DNA of 62,007 nt from Chlorokybus atmophyticus. Taxonomy: Eukaryota; Streptophyta; Chlorokybophyceae; Chlorokybales; Chlorokybaceae. The stretch is taken from assembly GCA_009103225.1 (NCBI GenBank), contig RHPI01002368.1, positions 758,830 through 820,836 on the forward strand, given 5' to 3'. Of the stretch, positions 46,201 to 58,546 are shown piece after piece. Position 1 is the first letter of the stretch. Each line of letters starts with the position of its first letter. Made by a program: the position numbers and the translations under genes. The notes under the pieces were generated by a model, which was not told where the DNA came from, did no database searches, and was given only the letters and a program-made list of their open reading frames with translations.

Positions 46201-49061
46201 CAAGTCCTTGCAAAAGCACCGTTCAGTCCAAACGCCCAGCCAGCACGCCACACTTCTCATGCAGCAGTTGAGACTGGAGGTGTTTAGAAACAACCACAAG
46301 GCGAGGTTGAGGGCGGCGGGGGTGGTACTGCCGGTCGTGCAGAATAATATGGCGGTAAGGGAGGGGAGGGATATGTGCGCGCGCAGGCATACATGTGCAC
46401 ATATGCGTACATGTGCGTGCGTGTGCGTGTGTGCGCACGTACACACACATGCATACATATGCGCATGCACAGCACAAACTAGATGCAAATGCAGTGTTAG
46501 TAAAACATGGCAGTACATAGGTCTGCAAATTTGTAATTCTTCGTGTGTTGCTAACCATCATGTCACGACTGTGTTTGTACAGTACATCCTCGCTGTCCCC
46601 TTCTTCATCTCCTTGTGTCTGCTATTGGTGCTCACGCTTTGGTACGGTGACGGTTTCAACAACTGGCGCAACACCGGAGCGCCCTACATCGTGTTTCATG
46701 TGTTTGCTTGGCTACAGGTGCAGTTCATGTGTTGTGTGGGAGAGTGTGGCTGGGGGCGAGGGGANNNNNNNNNNNNNNNNNNNNNNNNNNNNNNNNNNNN
46801 NNNNNNNNNNNNNNNNNNNNNNNNNNNNNNNNNNNNNNNNNNNNNNNNNNNNNNNNNNNNNNNNNNNNNCGCATATGCGTATGTGATATTGTTGTTATGC
46901 ATTAGGTGTTGGCCACATGGACCACACTTGTGTTGTACACCTTGGCGGAAGGTCCAGTGTTTGTGTATGAGCATGAAGGCCGCCATACCCGCCCTGATGA
47001 AATGTAAGCATAGTAATGTACTTCATGCCACAATCCGTGATGTTGGTTACATAGCACGACAACCGAAGACTAATCAGCAATGCTAGTAATGTCAAATGTT
47101 GTCTGTTGCGTGCAGTGAGCAGCGCAGTGTTAAGAAGAAGGCGCAACAGCAAGAACAGCCGCATGAAGCCGAGCAGACGGATCTTGTCGGCGTGTTGAGG
47201 CACCTGGATCGCCCTTTTGACTTTGTGTTCAGGCTGGTTCGCAGATGGTTTAGAGGTGAGAGAGCTGTGTGCGTGTGCGTGTTGTTATGTGTATGTGCGT
47301 GTTCTGGTTGTTGGCGTTGTTTGCCTGGTGGCACTAATTGCCTATGCAGGCTTATCGGAGTACATCAGGCAAGAACTCCTTGCCGTTAGGTGGCCTTTGT
47401 TGTTGTACTCACCACAGGTATGTGCACAGGCACGCTTGCACGCACGCACGCACGCATGCCACTAGATACATGTGTGCATTTTATAGTAGCAAGAAATTGT
47501 TACCATTGTGCCTCATGCTTGATGCTTTGCATGTGCTGACAACTTTGTCCCGTAGTTTATCTACTATGGCGCTATGTTTATTGCGGCGATTCTCGGCATC
47601 TTCTGGGACCCCTTTTTCTTCGCTCTCCACCTGCTCTTTTGGGTCTTCAATCAGCCGCGCGCGTTCGTTGTGCTGCGCGGACTCCGAGTCGCCGCGAAGG
47701 AACTGCTGAAGCTGGGGCTTTTGGGACTCATTGTCATGTATCTCTTTGCGGGTATAACAATTCTAATAATAATACTCTTGGCAATTTGGTATGTGGGAGT
47801 GTGCGTGCATGTGTGTACATGTGCATTACTGTGTGCGTGTGCGTGTGCGTCAAACTAATAAGTGCTGCCCCTGCAGTTGCCACATATATGGCGTTCAATC
47901 CTCAAGGCGATGGCGACGATGCTTGTGGGTCTGTTTATCAGTGCGTTGGCAAGTATTTTGTTTATGGTTTCTCCAACCAGCCAATATCTGACATATTTGG
48001 TGCGCCGTGGACTTCCGTGCCGATATCGCCATTCAATGAGAATGCCCGCCAACAGCGACGCATCATTTTCATACTGGCGTTTTACACTATTTATGCCATA
48101 CTGCTGCTGAACTTCCTCATCGCGCTTATTGTGGACGCCGTCTTAACTGGTAAGTGCACGTGTGTGCATGTGCGCGTGTTGTTGGGGGAAGGATGTGCGT
48201 GTGCATGTGTGTGTGTATGTGCATGTTTTCACACACTGTTATGGGTATGCATATAATAGTCTGTGCCTGCCTGCGCGCGCGCGCATGCTTGCGTGTGTGT
48301 GCAATTGCGTGTATAATGGAGACCACTTTCAGCAAGTCGAGGTTGTAACTCCAGTGTGCCTCATTTCAACAGTTCGAGCCTCAAAGGCTGCGCGCCGTGA
48401 TGACTTGAAGCAACGCTGTTTTGTTTGCCGGCTGCCATGCAAGGTAACTCCCACACTGTGTCAACACTATGTCCAGGGAGTTAGACACAGGTGGTCATCG
48501 CCATTGGCATGAACGCGCAGGTTTTTGAAGACTTACAGCCAGGCGGTTTTGAAACCCACATAGCGGATGAGCACAACCCACTCATGTACCTCTACTACCT
48601 GCTGTGAGTGTCCTCATGCATTGCATATGATGTGTATGCATTATGCATATTCAAAATCAGGTATTATGTTATGTTGGTGTCATGAGCGATAAAATACGTG
48701 CCTGAGGTTTCTCACAGCCACACATATGCACGCACAACCGCACGCGCACACACCTGCACGCACACCGTATCTCATAATGTTGCTGAACTCTCCCTCTCGT
48801 AGTTATGTTGGCAAGAAGGACCCCTCAGAGCGCACAGGTTTGGAGGCGTTTGTGGCGCGGCAGCTGTCGCAATGCGGGACGGAGTGGTTGCCCGTTGCAC
48901 GCTCGCACGCGGTGGATGCCCACACACTCGCAACGCGCATTACACGCAACTCAACGCTTGTTGTTGATGGTGGTAACGACTTGTCTTCGTTGGCAAGCGC
49001 CATCCGAACACTCCAGCAACGCTTCTCACGGCTCGAAGCTGCACTGATACAGAACCCATGA
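31766..49061 (+). CDS. IP3/ryanodine-receptor superfamily calcium channel, several dozen exons, 5' exon not found
   Basis: Small exons with short GT/CG-rich introns spell an ITPR-type protein in order. First come the N-terminal beta-trefoil and MIR regions (VRFGDTLVLGVDG; YGEVLQLQHV; VLDANGDEGSWFVILP; LFGGDVVMLCHK; STSLWIVQ; LVRFKHYASELYLEI). RIH/armadillo helices follow (35160-39900), then RIH-associated helices (AWYHELGVTKCAATLV; NAKFLNTVKKIL; VQLVRFQLPDDLHRAHN). The C-terminus has membrane segments, a pore, a C2-H2 zinc motif (CFVCRLPC ... HIADEHN) and a coiled coil, ending in TGA at 49059-49061. Family members are tetrameric ER calcium-release channels. The exons between 34500 and 46000 were recognised but not all delimited. 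Gaps of 220 and 105 N fall in introns or cost at most a little coding sequence. The pore filter and IP3-contact residues are atypical (see findings). Confidence 0.85.
34229..34519. other. Assembly gap (220 N) flanked by poly-G
   Basis: N from 34273 to 34492, with 44 G before and 27 G after. Coding exons on both sides (ending GSTQQDR, resuming VTELYDSLSTLWRLHIF) align with neighbouring parts of IP3 receptors, so the gap lies in an intron. The open frames of poly-Gly/poly-Pro across it are not genes. Confidence 0.95.
42855..42890 (+). other. EF-hand-like loop in the channel protein
   Basis: The codons read VTDVDGVISTDEF. With V at position 1, the loop has Asp at 3 and 5, Gly at 6, Ile at 8 and Glu at 12, canonical EF-hand spacing, but lacks the position-1 Asp. 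It sits in an exon (about 42712-42975) between helical regions, upstream of AWYHELGVTKC. Confidence 0.5.
46583..48149 (+). other. Channel transmembrane region and pore
   Basis: Exon 46583-46717 encodes a hydrophobic helix (AVPFFISLCLLLVLTLWYG) and a second short one. Exon 46906-47003 follows the second gap. Exons around 47115-47410 hold a basic segment (FDFVFRLVRRWFR) and another helix. An exon ending at 47751 holds GLLGLIVMYLFA, and exon 47877-48149 starts in phase with VATYMAFNPQG, matching the IP3R S5 end YLFSIVGYLFF. The pore loop has DACGSVYQC, then FVYGFSNQPISD. The last helix is FYTIYAILLLNFLIALIVDA. The C-Q-C spacing matches the conserved CxxxxxC-like luminal segment of IP3 receptors (CETLLMC). 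Confidence 0.75.
46765..46869. other. Assembly gap (105 N)
   Basis: N run between two transmembrane exons of the calcium channel (exon ends at 46717, next starts at 46906). The flanking bases are intron-like, so coding loss is not evident. Confidence 0.95.
48373..49061 (+). other. Channel C-terminal zinc motif and coiled coil
   Basis: Exons 48373-48443, 48521-48603 and 48803-49061 join in phase. They encode LKQRCFVCRLPCKVFEDL, then FETHIADEHNPLMYLYYLL and YVGKKDPSERTGLEAFVARQ. Two Cys and two His in this order match the cytosolic C2-H2 zinc fold directly after S6 in IP3/ryanodine receptors (CFICGL ... HIKEEHNMWHYL). The tail (LASAIRTLQQRFSRLEAAL) is a likely coiled coil for tetramer contacts. 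Confidence 0.85.
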
Positions 49062-49969
49062 ACACAATACGTGAGCACATTATGTGTGAACATGATATGC
49101 AGACAGGTACTGTTGCGCCGATGTGCTGTTGCCATCTACTGTTCCACCAAGTGTGTCATTGAGTACACGGCGGTCTGTTCCTGTTTGCATGCGCTTGTGG
49201 AGTGTGCAACTGGACGTGTAGAGCTACTTTGCACTAATGCAAACGTTGCATAGCCAATCTTGTTCTTGATGCTTATAAATTCGGCTTAGCTATTACGCAA
49301 CAGCAGCTCAACGCTGTGCAGCAGTGATAGAATAGAAGTCATGTAACTGTGAGGAATGCGCAGCAAGTGCTGGCAACCCAATTTAGAGCTCGCTTACCTT
49401 CCGCACAGGTTGTGGTATGTGCACAGAGCCTCAAAGACTAATACTACAACATCAGCGAAAGGCAATCTGTTTGCGTTTCTTATGTGTATGTGTATGACAG
49501 TGCACACAGTGTCAGTGGTGTGTACATAAGTCTCTAAGGGCATGCATGTGCAAAGAGACACCACAAAATTGTTCATGCAAACAGGCAGCAAAGCTCCTAG
49601 TGCTAACGACCAACAGCATTTAGGCTGTATCATGCAACAGCATGAACTGCAAAATCCTGATATGGAATACATGAACGTCTGCGACCCGACAATATGCTAC
49701 AAAACTTAGCATGAACAGTCTGCCCAACCTACACCCAGATATAAGGCTCAGCAAGTAGCATTACAGAGTGTCATAATGACAACCACCCAACGTGTCAGTT
49801 ATAGTTAGTAGCAGAGCCTCTCTACCACTACTAGTGCTACTCCTTCTGCAGGTAGATATGGTACCTGACCCTAGACCCGCCCTGGATGAGAGCGTGAAAT
49901 AACAACAAAAAGAATGACAACACCCAACTCACCTCTCACAAACACCTCGCAGACACACTTTCTCTCCTC
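49062..49969. other. Intergenic between convergent genes
   Basis: The channel gene and the PHT4-like gene end towards each other here. No gene or repeat is seen. Confidence 0.5.
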
Positions 49970-52900
49970 TCAGTCAATAACCTTCTCCCCGGTCGAAAAC
50001 ACGTTCCAGATGACAGTGCCTATGAGATACAACCACACGGCCACGGAGAACACGTCGTCCCACGAGCCCCGCTTGAGAATGTATCCTGTTGTGAAGGTGC
50101 CCACCACGCCCGCGAGCACGCCCGCCGTATTGGACAGACCCAACAACACCCCCTACACAAAAGAGACAAACACACACATTCAGCATGGACATGCAGCATG
50201 GACATGAAGTGGTTGACAACATGTAAGCCCTGTTGTACGTTACTTACAGCATATCGTGGGCCAATATCTTGGTGATTGGAATACAGTCCCGATTGTGAGA
50301 AGGCGTCAAAACCCTGCGAATACCAAAAACATGTTAACACACGTCGTGCAAGCATGCATCCAGTTGTACTCTGCGTTGGGTATTGCCCTGTTATGACAAA
50401 CCCCACTATATCTGTATATCGCTATATAATGCGTACCTGAGACCCCATCATGCAAGCGACGGCGAGCAATGGCGAGCTCACGTACTTCAACCGCGAGAGG
50501 AAGAACGCCGGCCCCAAGAAGCCCAATGACTGATAGTACACAAAGCGCGTCACAAAACAGCCAGACACACATAAAGTACACATGCAAGTGTGTATGTAAA
50601 CGTGACATGTGTTTCCATATGTACAGCTATCACACACTCGTATGGAACGTTGCACACTAATGATGAGTGCGTGTATGCATGCTAATGCTGATGTTAGCCG
50701 TCAAGCACTAAATACATGACCTATGCTACTGCAACAAACCACTATCATACTCGTGGATCCGGCACAACAGCTCACTGCAATCCTTCAGTCCAACACACTC
50801 ATGCACACACGCGAGCACATGCACCGACCCACACCTAGTCCCAATCCCAAACCCAATCCCCTTTCACAAACACACTCACGCGGGCAACACACACTCTGGC
50901 TACCCGATGTACAACCTCGCATACAAGTGTGACACACCCCCAACCCCACTCCCCTCCCACCTGCATGATCTTTCGCACGAGCGTGACAGACACGCCCCTC
51001 TTTACAAGCGAATCGGCGAGCCAGCCGCCGAGGTTGGACGCGATCGCCATCGTGAGCCAGGGGAGGACGGAGTAGAGACCGGACTGGGAGAGGTTGAAAC
51101 CCAACACCTGGTAGGTAGGGAATGGTATAGGAACGATGATACAAAAATACAATCACTCAGGTTGTGTACAAGAAATGATACAGGAATTTCAGGTGCGATC
51201 ATGGAGGTTGTATCAGTGTTACTTTGTGATGGTGAGGTTGTTGTGAAGAGCTTGTTTCAAAGTTTGTTGTTGTTGCAGTGTTTGAGGGGAGGGTAGTGTT
51301 GTAGTATGGTAGCATGATGGGTGAATTGAAGGTTTGTGTCAGCTTGGGCGTGTGTTGGTATTTATGAGCAATGATGTGATGCACATACATATGTAACCAA
51401 CCGGTATTGCATCCTCGCGTGTGTGAGGGTATACGAGCACTATAACTGATACTCCAATTACCATCCTTACTTCCATGTACACTTGACGTGCCATTAATAC
51501 AACATATCATAGTTGTCATGCTACACTATCCGCCTTAGTTGCATTACTCACTTTAAGTGATTACAGCGCACCGAGTCATCACAACTGTATGAATCAAGTG
51601 TGCGCGCATGTGTGCGCGCATGCATGTGAGTGCGTCCCACACCTGGTTGTAGTAGGTGGGCATCCATGTGAGGAGGATGAACGTGCCCCAGTTGTGGCAG
51701 AAATGGCACACGATGATTGCCCACACCGCCGGCTTGCTAAGCAGCTTTCCCCACGGGATTCTCTCAACCTGCATACACTAATATGAGTACAACACTCCAA
51801 CAAAAAACACTCTAGTGACCACCAGCAACTCGTAGGTGAGAACTGTTGTGTCCAGGTGAGACAACACTTCACAACAGTTCTGTGTTGCGTTTCACCTGGA
51901 CACACAACATGGACACAACATGCGTTTTTTCGAACCCAACACACGTTAACCACAAACACCGCCTCTCTTTGTTGGGGATACAACACCTCAATAAACCACA
52001 CAACATGTCCCATATACAAAACAATAAGGTCGTGTCTCACCCTGACACACGACCTTACTGCCTTCCACTAGACACGACACAAAATAAAATACAACATAAA
52101 CACAACACAAATTGTTACAAAAACAACAAACACGCACCCTCTCTTGCTTGGGGATATTTGCTGCAATGTACCGACGCTCCATGTCTGCGAGCCCCGCGTC
52201 CTGCTCGGGCGATGACGCAGCAAACCTGCAGAAAAAGAGTATGCGAGTGTGTAGTGACTGGCTGATCCATGCGTGCATGCGTGCGGCGTGTGCCATGACT
52301 AGTTTTATCGGTTCTTCTATGACACAAGTTCCAGTCCATGCTGAGTGTATATGCAGTGTAAGCTGTGTACATTCTTATAAATGATAACAACAGCGACCAC
52401 ACAACACACTAGTTAATAATCATGCAGTGCTTTGCATTGGAAATGCAACTGTTGCTGTATGTCACTATGCATACGCCTTACCTTTGCCAAAGAGCGAACC
52501 AAATGATGCCGGCGGCGCCAAACAGATAAAACACCGAAGGCCAGCCGTAGGATTGAATCAGGGACGGCGAGCACGAAAGCCCTATACCAAAACCCAACTT
52601 TGAGTATTCATTAATGAATGAGCATATACTGTCATCAAGTATCGTTATGACGGCCTCAATAGTCACCTGCGACGCTGCCCATAAACATGCCCGAATAGAC
52701 AAGAGCCAGGGAGCGGCTGCGTTCATTCACAGGAACCCATTTCGACAAGACCGAATTCATCGCAGGCATCGCCACGCCCTGAGACAGGCATAGATTCACA
52801 TGAACACACATCACGTGCTTGCTTTACCAACTACTGACATCAAGCCTGAAGTGCTAACTGTATGAATAAGCAGCCCACTGCGCTTAATGATAGTACAAAG

Positions 52901-55676
52901 ATAATACAGTACATACAGAGAGAATGATTCAACAGACTTTACGACTACCTGTTGAATCAATGACTTGAGATGAGTGTTTCAATGACTGAAACACCTGTTC
53001 AGTAACAAGGAAAACCTTGATTACAGCCAGTAAAGTTACTTATACTTACGTAATGTGGATTAAACAATTGCTTACGCATATTCCCTCAAATAAGGTAGTC
53101 TGGACAGCGGAACATGAAGCAATTGACACATAACTAAGGCTGAACTCAAACAAACAGGCAACGAATCATCCATAACAATAGAAGCATACCTCTCCAATGC
53201 CCATGCACGCACGCGTGGCGAGCAGCACCGGCAGGCCCGATTTCGCCGCAATGGGCGTCAAAGCCGTGGCGAGCGACCTACCCACGAAGTCATTGAAACC
53301 AACCCCGTAGCACGTTGATACACACACATCAGTCTGGATACACACACACACGCACATGCACGCAAGCGCGCGCGCGCGCACAACCGCACGTAGGTGCACG
53401 TGCGTGTGCATACACGTGTACGCACGCACACACACGCGCACACGTACACGCATGCGCACTCGCGCACGAGCACGCGCGCTTGTGTGCGCGCACACATGAT
53501 ACTCACCACCAAATGACGCCGAAACCCAACACCCTCTTGCCTCCTATCCGATCCGCCCACACACCTCCAGCAATCTGATATCGCACAGAACAGAATCCAG
53601 TATCAGCGGGCCATTTACCCAGCCAGCGCTAATGAACACGTGGGGCAGTAATAATATCACAATGAATAGTGATGTTATGCATGTGGGGATTGTTGAAGGA
53701 CGCACGTGCAACTTACAGGCAGCGCGCACACACGCATGCACAAGCACAGGTGGTAATGTGTGTACATGTGTGCGCGCGGTTACGTGCAAGCATGTGGGTG
53801 CGCAGGCCACATCACACACATGTGTGCAGGTGTGTTATTGCCTGCAAAATTGCACAAACACAGCTGTTTGTGCAATTTTGCATGTGCAGTTCTGCTCGCA
53901 TGCATGCACGCATGTGCGTGTGTGCATGTGCGTGCACACGTATACAGGTTTTGCTGCGCTCGCAAACAAAAAGCCACATGCACAAGCAGAGGTGTACTCG
54001 TGCATGCGTGTACCCGCACACATGCATGTTGTAGTAAACGTGTCCGTGCATGCATACGTGCGCGTACATGTTTGCATGCATGCTCGCATGTGTCCTCGTG
54101 GACATGAGCGCGCGCCTGCACCCGCGCATGTGTGCATGTGCATGTGTGTGCACACTCTCACCTGTGTGAGCAGGTATCCCCAGAAGAAGGAGCTCTGCAC
54201 GACCCCCATCGTGGTGGAGTCCCAGCCGAACTCCGTGCTCATCGGCAGGATCGAGATCGCCATGTTGACGCGGTCCATGTTGCAGAGCAGGAAAGCGAAG
54301 AAGCAAAGGCCGACCTGAAAGAAGAGTGAGTGAGTGCATTGTATGTGAGTACACGATTGACTGGACGAAGTGTAAGTGCAATATGTGCATAACTGGACGA
54401 ATGAGTGACTGATTTCCAAGTCATCAACAGACTGAGTGGTCGAATCCATCAATACATGCGTGAAATTATTGAATGTACCATGCGTGCGCGTATTCATGCA
54501 TGCATGCGTAGTTGAATGCGAGAATGAAAGCATCACGAATCAGGTCGACATGGCCACCTTTGTCGACAGTTCATTTTCGATGAGTGATTGACTGGTCGAC
54601 CTTATGACTCGTATGGTATGATACGAGCATGTACATCTACATCTATTGTACCGATCGCACATGTGGCCCTTGCACATGACTGACAATGCAAGTAGTAACA
54701 ATGCGTGAGTGAATGATGGAGACAAAAGTTTGTGGTCACTCAGTACTATTGGTCATGACTGCATGCATGCATGAGTAGATAGAAAGAGTTAGAGTTATTG
54801 ACTGCATGCCACATCAACCTGTAACACACAATGTGAATAACATAAAGCACCATACCATAGTCCACCGCGTACGCCATCCTGTTACGTCCGACACCGGCAA
54901 AGCCTTTTCTCCAGCTTCTGTTGGCCTAAAATTATGCACAACTAGTGATTACATTGAGACAAAAGAACATCCACATCAATATGTTGCATGCATGCAAGTT
55001 GCTAAGTACTCGCTAAAATTACACTGGCCTGATGTGTGCATGTATGCATGCAAGCACGGGTAACACGAGTTGCATAGTGCCAGATTGCATGCGATGCTTG
55101 CATGCAATGTGTGATCAACGACAACGATAACAACAAACAACACCAATGTATGTTACAGTATGCACTGCGTGTCGATCAATGTGCCTCATCAACAACCATC
55201 AACAGCATGCATAAGCAGCAGAGCACATTCCAAGCAGGTGACATGCATGATTTGTGTGCAAAGTACATGCATGGTATATTGCATGCAATATATGCTTACA
55301 ACGAAGTGGCCACGCCATTGCCAGCTGTCCCAGCTGAAGCCGATATCGACGCTGTTGACGGATCAACAGCGTCCTCATCTCCTCTGGGGCCGAGATCAGC
55401 CACACGGGATGAGGCGGCATTGTCAGGCTTCTCCGCCCTGAGCCTGTGCGAGCCGGTGAGCGCCCTGCGGCGGCGGCGGAGAGCGCATGCCAGGCCAGGC
55501 CAGCTGGCCTTGTCCTGCAGTGAAGGCGGAGGCAAGAGTAGGGTTTGCCCTCCGGCTCCAGCCTGCCGCCGCAAGCTCCGCTCCGGTGCACGGGAGAACG
55601 ACAACACCGGTCCGGGGGACAATCCCCTAGCTACCCACCCCGCCGCCCCCGTCGCCGCCGCCGCCGCCGCCGCCAT
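49970..55676 (-). CDS. PHT4/ANTR-type (SLC17) plastid anion/phosphate transporter
   Basis: Thirteen exons (55676-55300, 54925-54856, 54314-54162, 53574-53507, 53277-53190, 52778-52667, 52581-52482, 52225-52138, 51768-51643, 51107-50961, 50529-50437, 50313-50248, 50152-49970) join without phase conflict into 556 residues. Exon 1 is an Ala/Arg/Ser-rich leader without acidic start (MAAAAAAATGAAGWVARGLS), a plausible chloroplast transit peptide. The core begins WRTRWTMVGLCFFAFLLCNM, followed by DRVNMAISILPMSTEFGW, GVVQSSFFWGYLLTQ and IAGGVWADRIGGKRV, then RACMGIGEGVAMPAMN, HNWGTFILLTWMPTYY, ADSLVKRG and GVVGTFTTGYIL, all PHT4/ANTR signatures. Plant relatives move phosphate or ascorbate across plastid membranes. 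Phosphate cannot be told from other anions here. It shares a 366-bp upstream region with the dehydrogenase. Confidence 0.9.
51839..52057. repeat. Cluster of inverted repeats in a PHT4-like intron
   Basis: The intron between exons 8 and 9 holds several foldbacks: 12-bp perfect arms 51839-51850/51870-51881, an overlapping imperfect pair GTTGTG(TG)TCCAGGTGA at about 51845-51863 and 51890-51909, and 11-bp perfect arms 52025-52035/52047-52057. The stretch is unusually rich in ACAAC/GTTGT. Confidence 0.7.
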
Positions 55677-56042
55677 GACCGCGGTTAGGATGATAAGGGA
55701 ACAGCTTCAACCGTGGTTAAGTGACTGGAGTCGACGTGGCAGGTTGAGATTCAGTTTGCATAATCCGGATTTGCAACGGATGGTGGGGATAGGTTAGCCC
55801 TAATCGGACGCTTTGTGGTAGCCCACGTTAGATCTCTCTTCTCACCGTACTATTATGATACGGAATCTCCTTCTACCCAACATGTTGCTAATGCGAGCTT
55901 AAGCACAACAGTAAATCGGGGTCTAACCCAACATGATGCGTGTGTGGGTGTAAGCACAACAAGCGTGTAAAGCTAGCGTGAAGTCTGGTTGTTAGCCTGG
56001 TTGTTGGTCAAGGCGGCAGTGTGGTTGAGGAGGACAGCAGCG
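55677..56042. promoter_or_regulatory. Divergent promoter region of the PHT4-like and dehydrogenase genes
   Basis: 366 bp lie between the two start codons, which point away from each other. Both 5' UTRs and both promoters must fit here. AACCCAACAT occurs at 55875-55884 (as ACCCAACATG) and again at about 55927-55936, and TAAGCACAAC at about 55900 and 55961, as short direct repeats. No TATA box was assigned. Confidence 0.5.
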
Positions 56043-58505
56043 ATGCTGCGCGCGTCTGCGAGGGTGCTGGCATGCGGAGGTGGCGGTGCAGGGGTGTGGC
56101 GCCAGCTGGCGCAGCGATGCGCCAGGTGCATTCCCACAATGCGCTGTATTGTCCTATGTGATCGTTTGTCTCAATGTCATGAGTATAGCTACACCCAGTA
56201 CTGAAACTATCGCCATTGGTATTTGCTAGGGTTAGATTCAGTGATGCGATTGGTTGCATATATGTCACTTTACACAACATGCTGTTGGATATGACTGCTT
56301 TGTTGTTGTCTACCACTGGTGGACTAGTAGTGATGATGACTATGCAGGCTTGTGCATATGAAACGTTTACAGTTGTGTGATGCACGTCAATTGGCAACGC
56401 AGGTTAACTGAATAGTCGTACCAACACATACGAGCACAGATGTGTAAACAGACGTACGTGTATGTGTATGTGCGATTATGTAATACAACAGCGTATGTAT
56501 GTGTGCACACAGCAACATATGCGCGTGCGTATTCGTGTGAGTACTCGCATGCACACAGCAACATGAATTGACAGAATGTTGGGTTTGCACACGCACACAC
56601 ACAAGCGCACAAACACATTCGCGCGCACTTGCCTGAACACATGCGCACGTGCGCACGAATGCACAATCACGCACACGCCTGTGTATGATTGTATAGTTGT
56701 ACACCCGCGCACGCACACGCGCACCCACGCATGCATGCATGCATTCATGATTCTACAAACAGCAGTACGTGTGATCACGTATACGCACGCGCACGTTAAG
56801 TGGACTACATGTACATATGCATGCATGGACACGCGCGCACACGCGCAGACGAACACCATCATGTGCACACACACCCACTCTCACTCGCCCACACTCACCC
56901 AAAGTCGCACTCACGCTCGCTCGCACGCACGCACGTCTCTTTTGTCTGTTATGTCTCACACATTTCTCTGTGTTCTTTGTTTGGCAGCGCTTTCAGCGTG
57001 GTCAATCCTGCCACAGAGGAGATTATCGCGGAGCTGCCGCAGGACTCACCGGACGAGGTAGGCTATAATCATATCAGATCAAATCAACTCACATTGAGCT
57101 CAACCCACCCCCCAAACAAACAAAGCAAGCAAAAAGCGACGAAGGATAACCGTGGACATGGCAACACATTAATCAATACACATTTGCAGATCTAAGAAAA
57201 TGTGTACTGCATTGGTTTCTGTTTGGTCTACTTGAACGTTTCGTGTTTATTTGAATGTAAGAATTTGCTTGCATGTGCTTGTGTGTTGGTGGGTTGAGTA
57301 CTTGTGTGGGTTTGTTCATGTTCTGTGCACACTCAGGTCCAGCGCAAGTTTGAGGCGGCAGCCAAGGCTCAGAAGGAGTGGGCAAAGCGCTCCCTCGACG
57401 ACCGCAAGGTATGCGTGTATATGTGTGCGTGCGTGTGAACGTACGCACGCATACGCACATGCACGTGTGTGCGCAAGCCATGCATGTGCACCAACACCCA
57501 CGTACGTGCGCGCACGTGTGTGCGACTGCGTGCGTGTACACATGTCACACGAAATATATAACACGACAACAACATCGTCCGCATGTACGTACAATCACTC
57601 TTGCAACACTATGTTGGGTCTTACGCTGTCCCAACCTGGCAGGCCGTGCTGACAAAGTTCGCAACACTCTTGCGGGAAAATGAGGTTAGTAACCGAACTG
57701 ACGTGTCAACAATCATTCGCGTACTGTTGTTCAAGCACGCATGCTTGCACACATACACATATGCGCGCATCAATCAGAAAATCACTTGCGTATTAAGCCC
57801 CCACAACATCAACAACAACGACAACAACAACAACACGTTTGTCACAGGCCGAGCTCGCCTCCACGCTGTCGAGTGAGATGGGCAAGCCTATCTCCCAGTC
57901 GCGCGGGGAGGTGCGCGCCACGGCCGCGCGCATAAGGTTCTTCAACACGCACGCGCACGAGGTGGGAACACACACTCGCACGCGTGATACAAAGAAAGCA
58001 ACTGTTTGGTAAACAGTCACTGATACTGTGACTGATACTGGTGTGTGCACGTGTGCGTGGTTGTATGATGCATGTGTCTGTAGCAGTACGCGTCACCAGT
58101 TGATAACTGCACAACACACGCACACACACGCGCGCACGGACACGCGTGCGCACATATACACAGCGTGTCACGATACAACATGCCAATGACACACGTGTCT
58201 TCTTGTGCTGATTCAACGTGTTGGTGCTTGCATCTGCTTCGTACATACACATCCACTCCACGCTCTCTCATCTCACTCATTCATTCATCCACTCATTCAC
58301 TCACTCACTCAACCCAACCTCCCACTCAGGTCCTGGAGCAAAGAGTCGTTTCAGGTGATGGTGCGTCGTCCCTTAACGAGATTGTAACCTACGAGCCCGT
58401 GGGCGTCGTCGGCAACGTCAGCGCGTGGAACTACCCGTACTTTGTCGGGGCCAACGTCTTCGGGGCAGCGATGGTGGTGAGTGTGTGCTTGTTCGTCGCG
58501 AGCAT

Positions 58506-58546
<41 letters not shown>

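Noticed and set aside
47862-48110. Hydrophobic open frame overlapping the pore exon as an alternative membrane segment
   Set aside because: It ends in a stop before the S6 helix and does not join in phase; the other frame matches the IP3R pore and S6.
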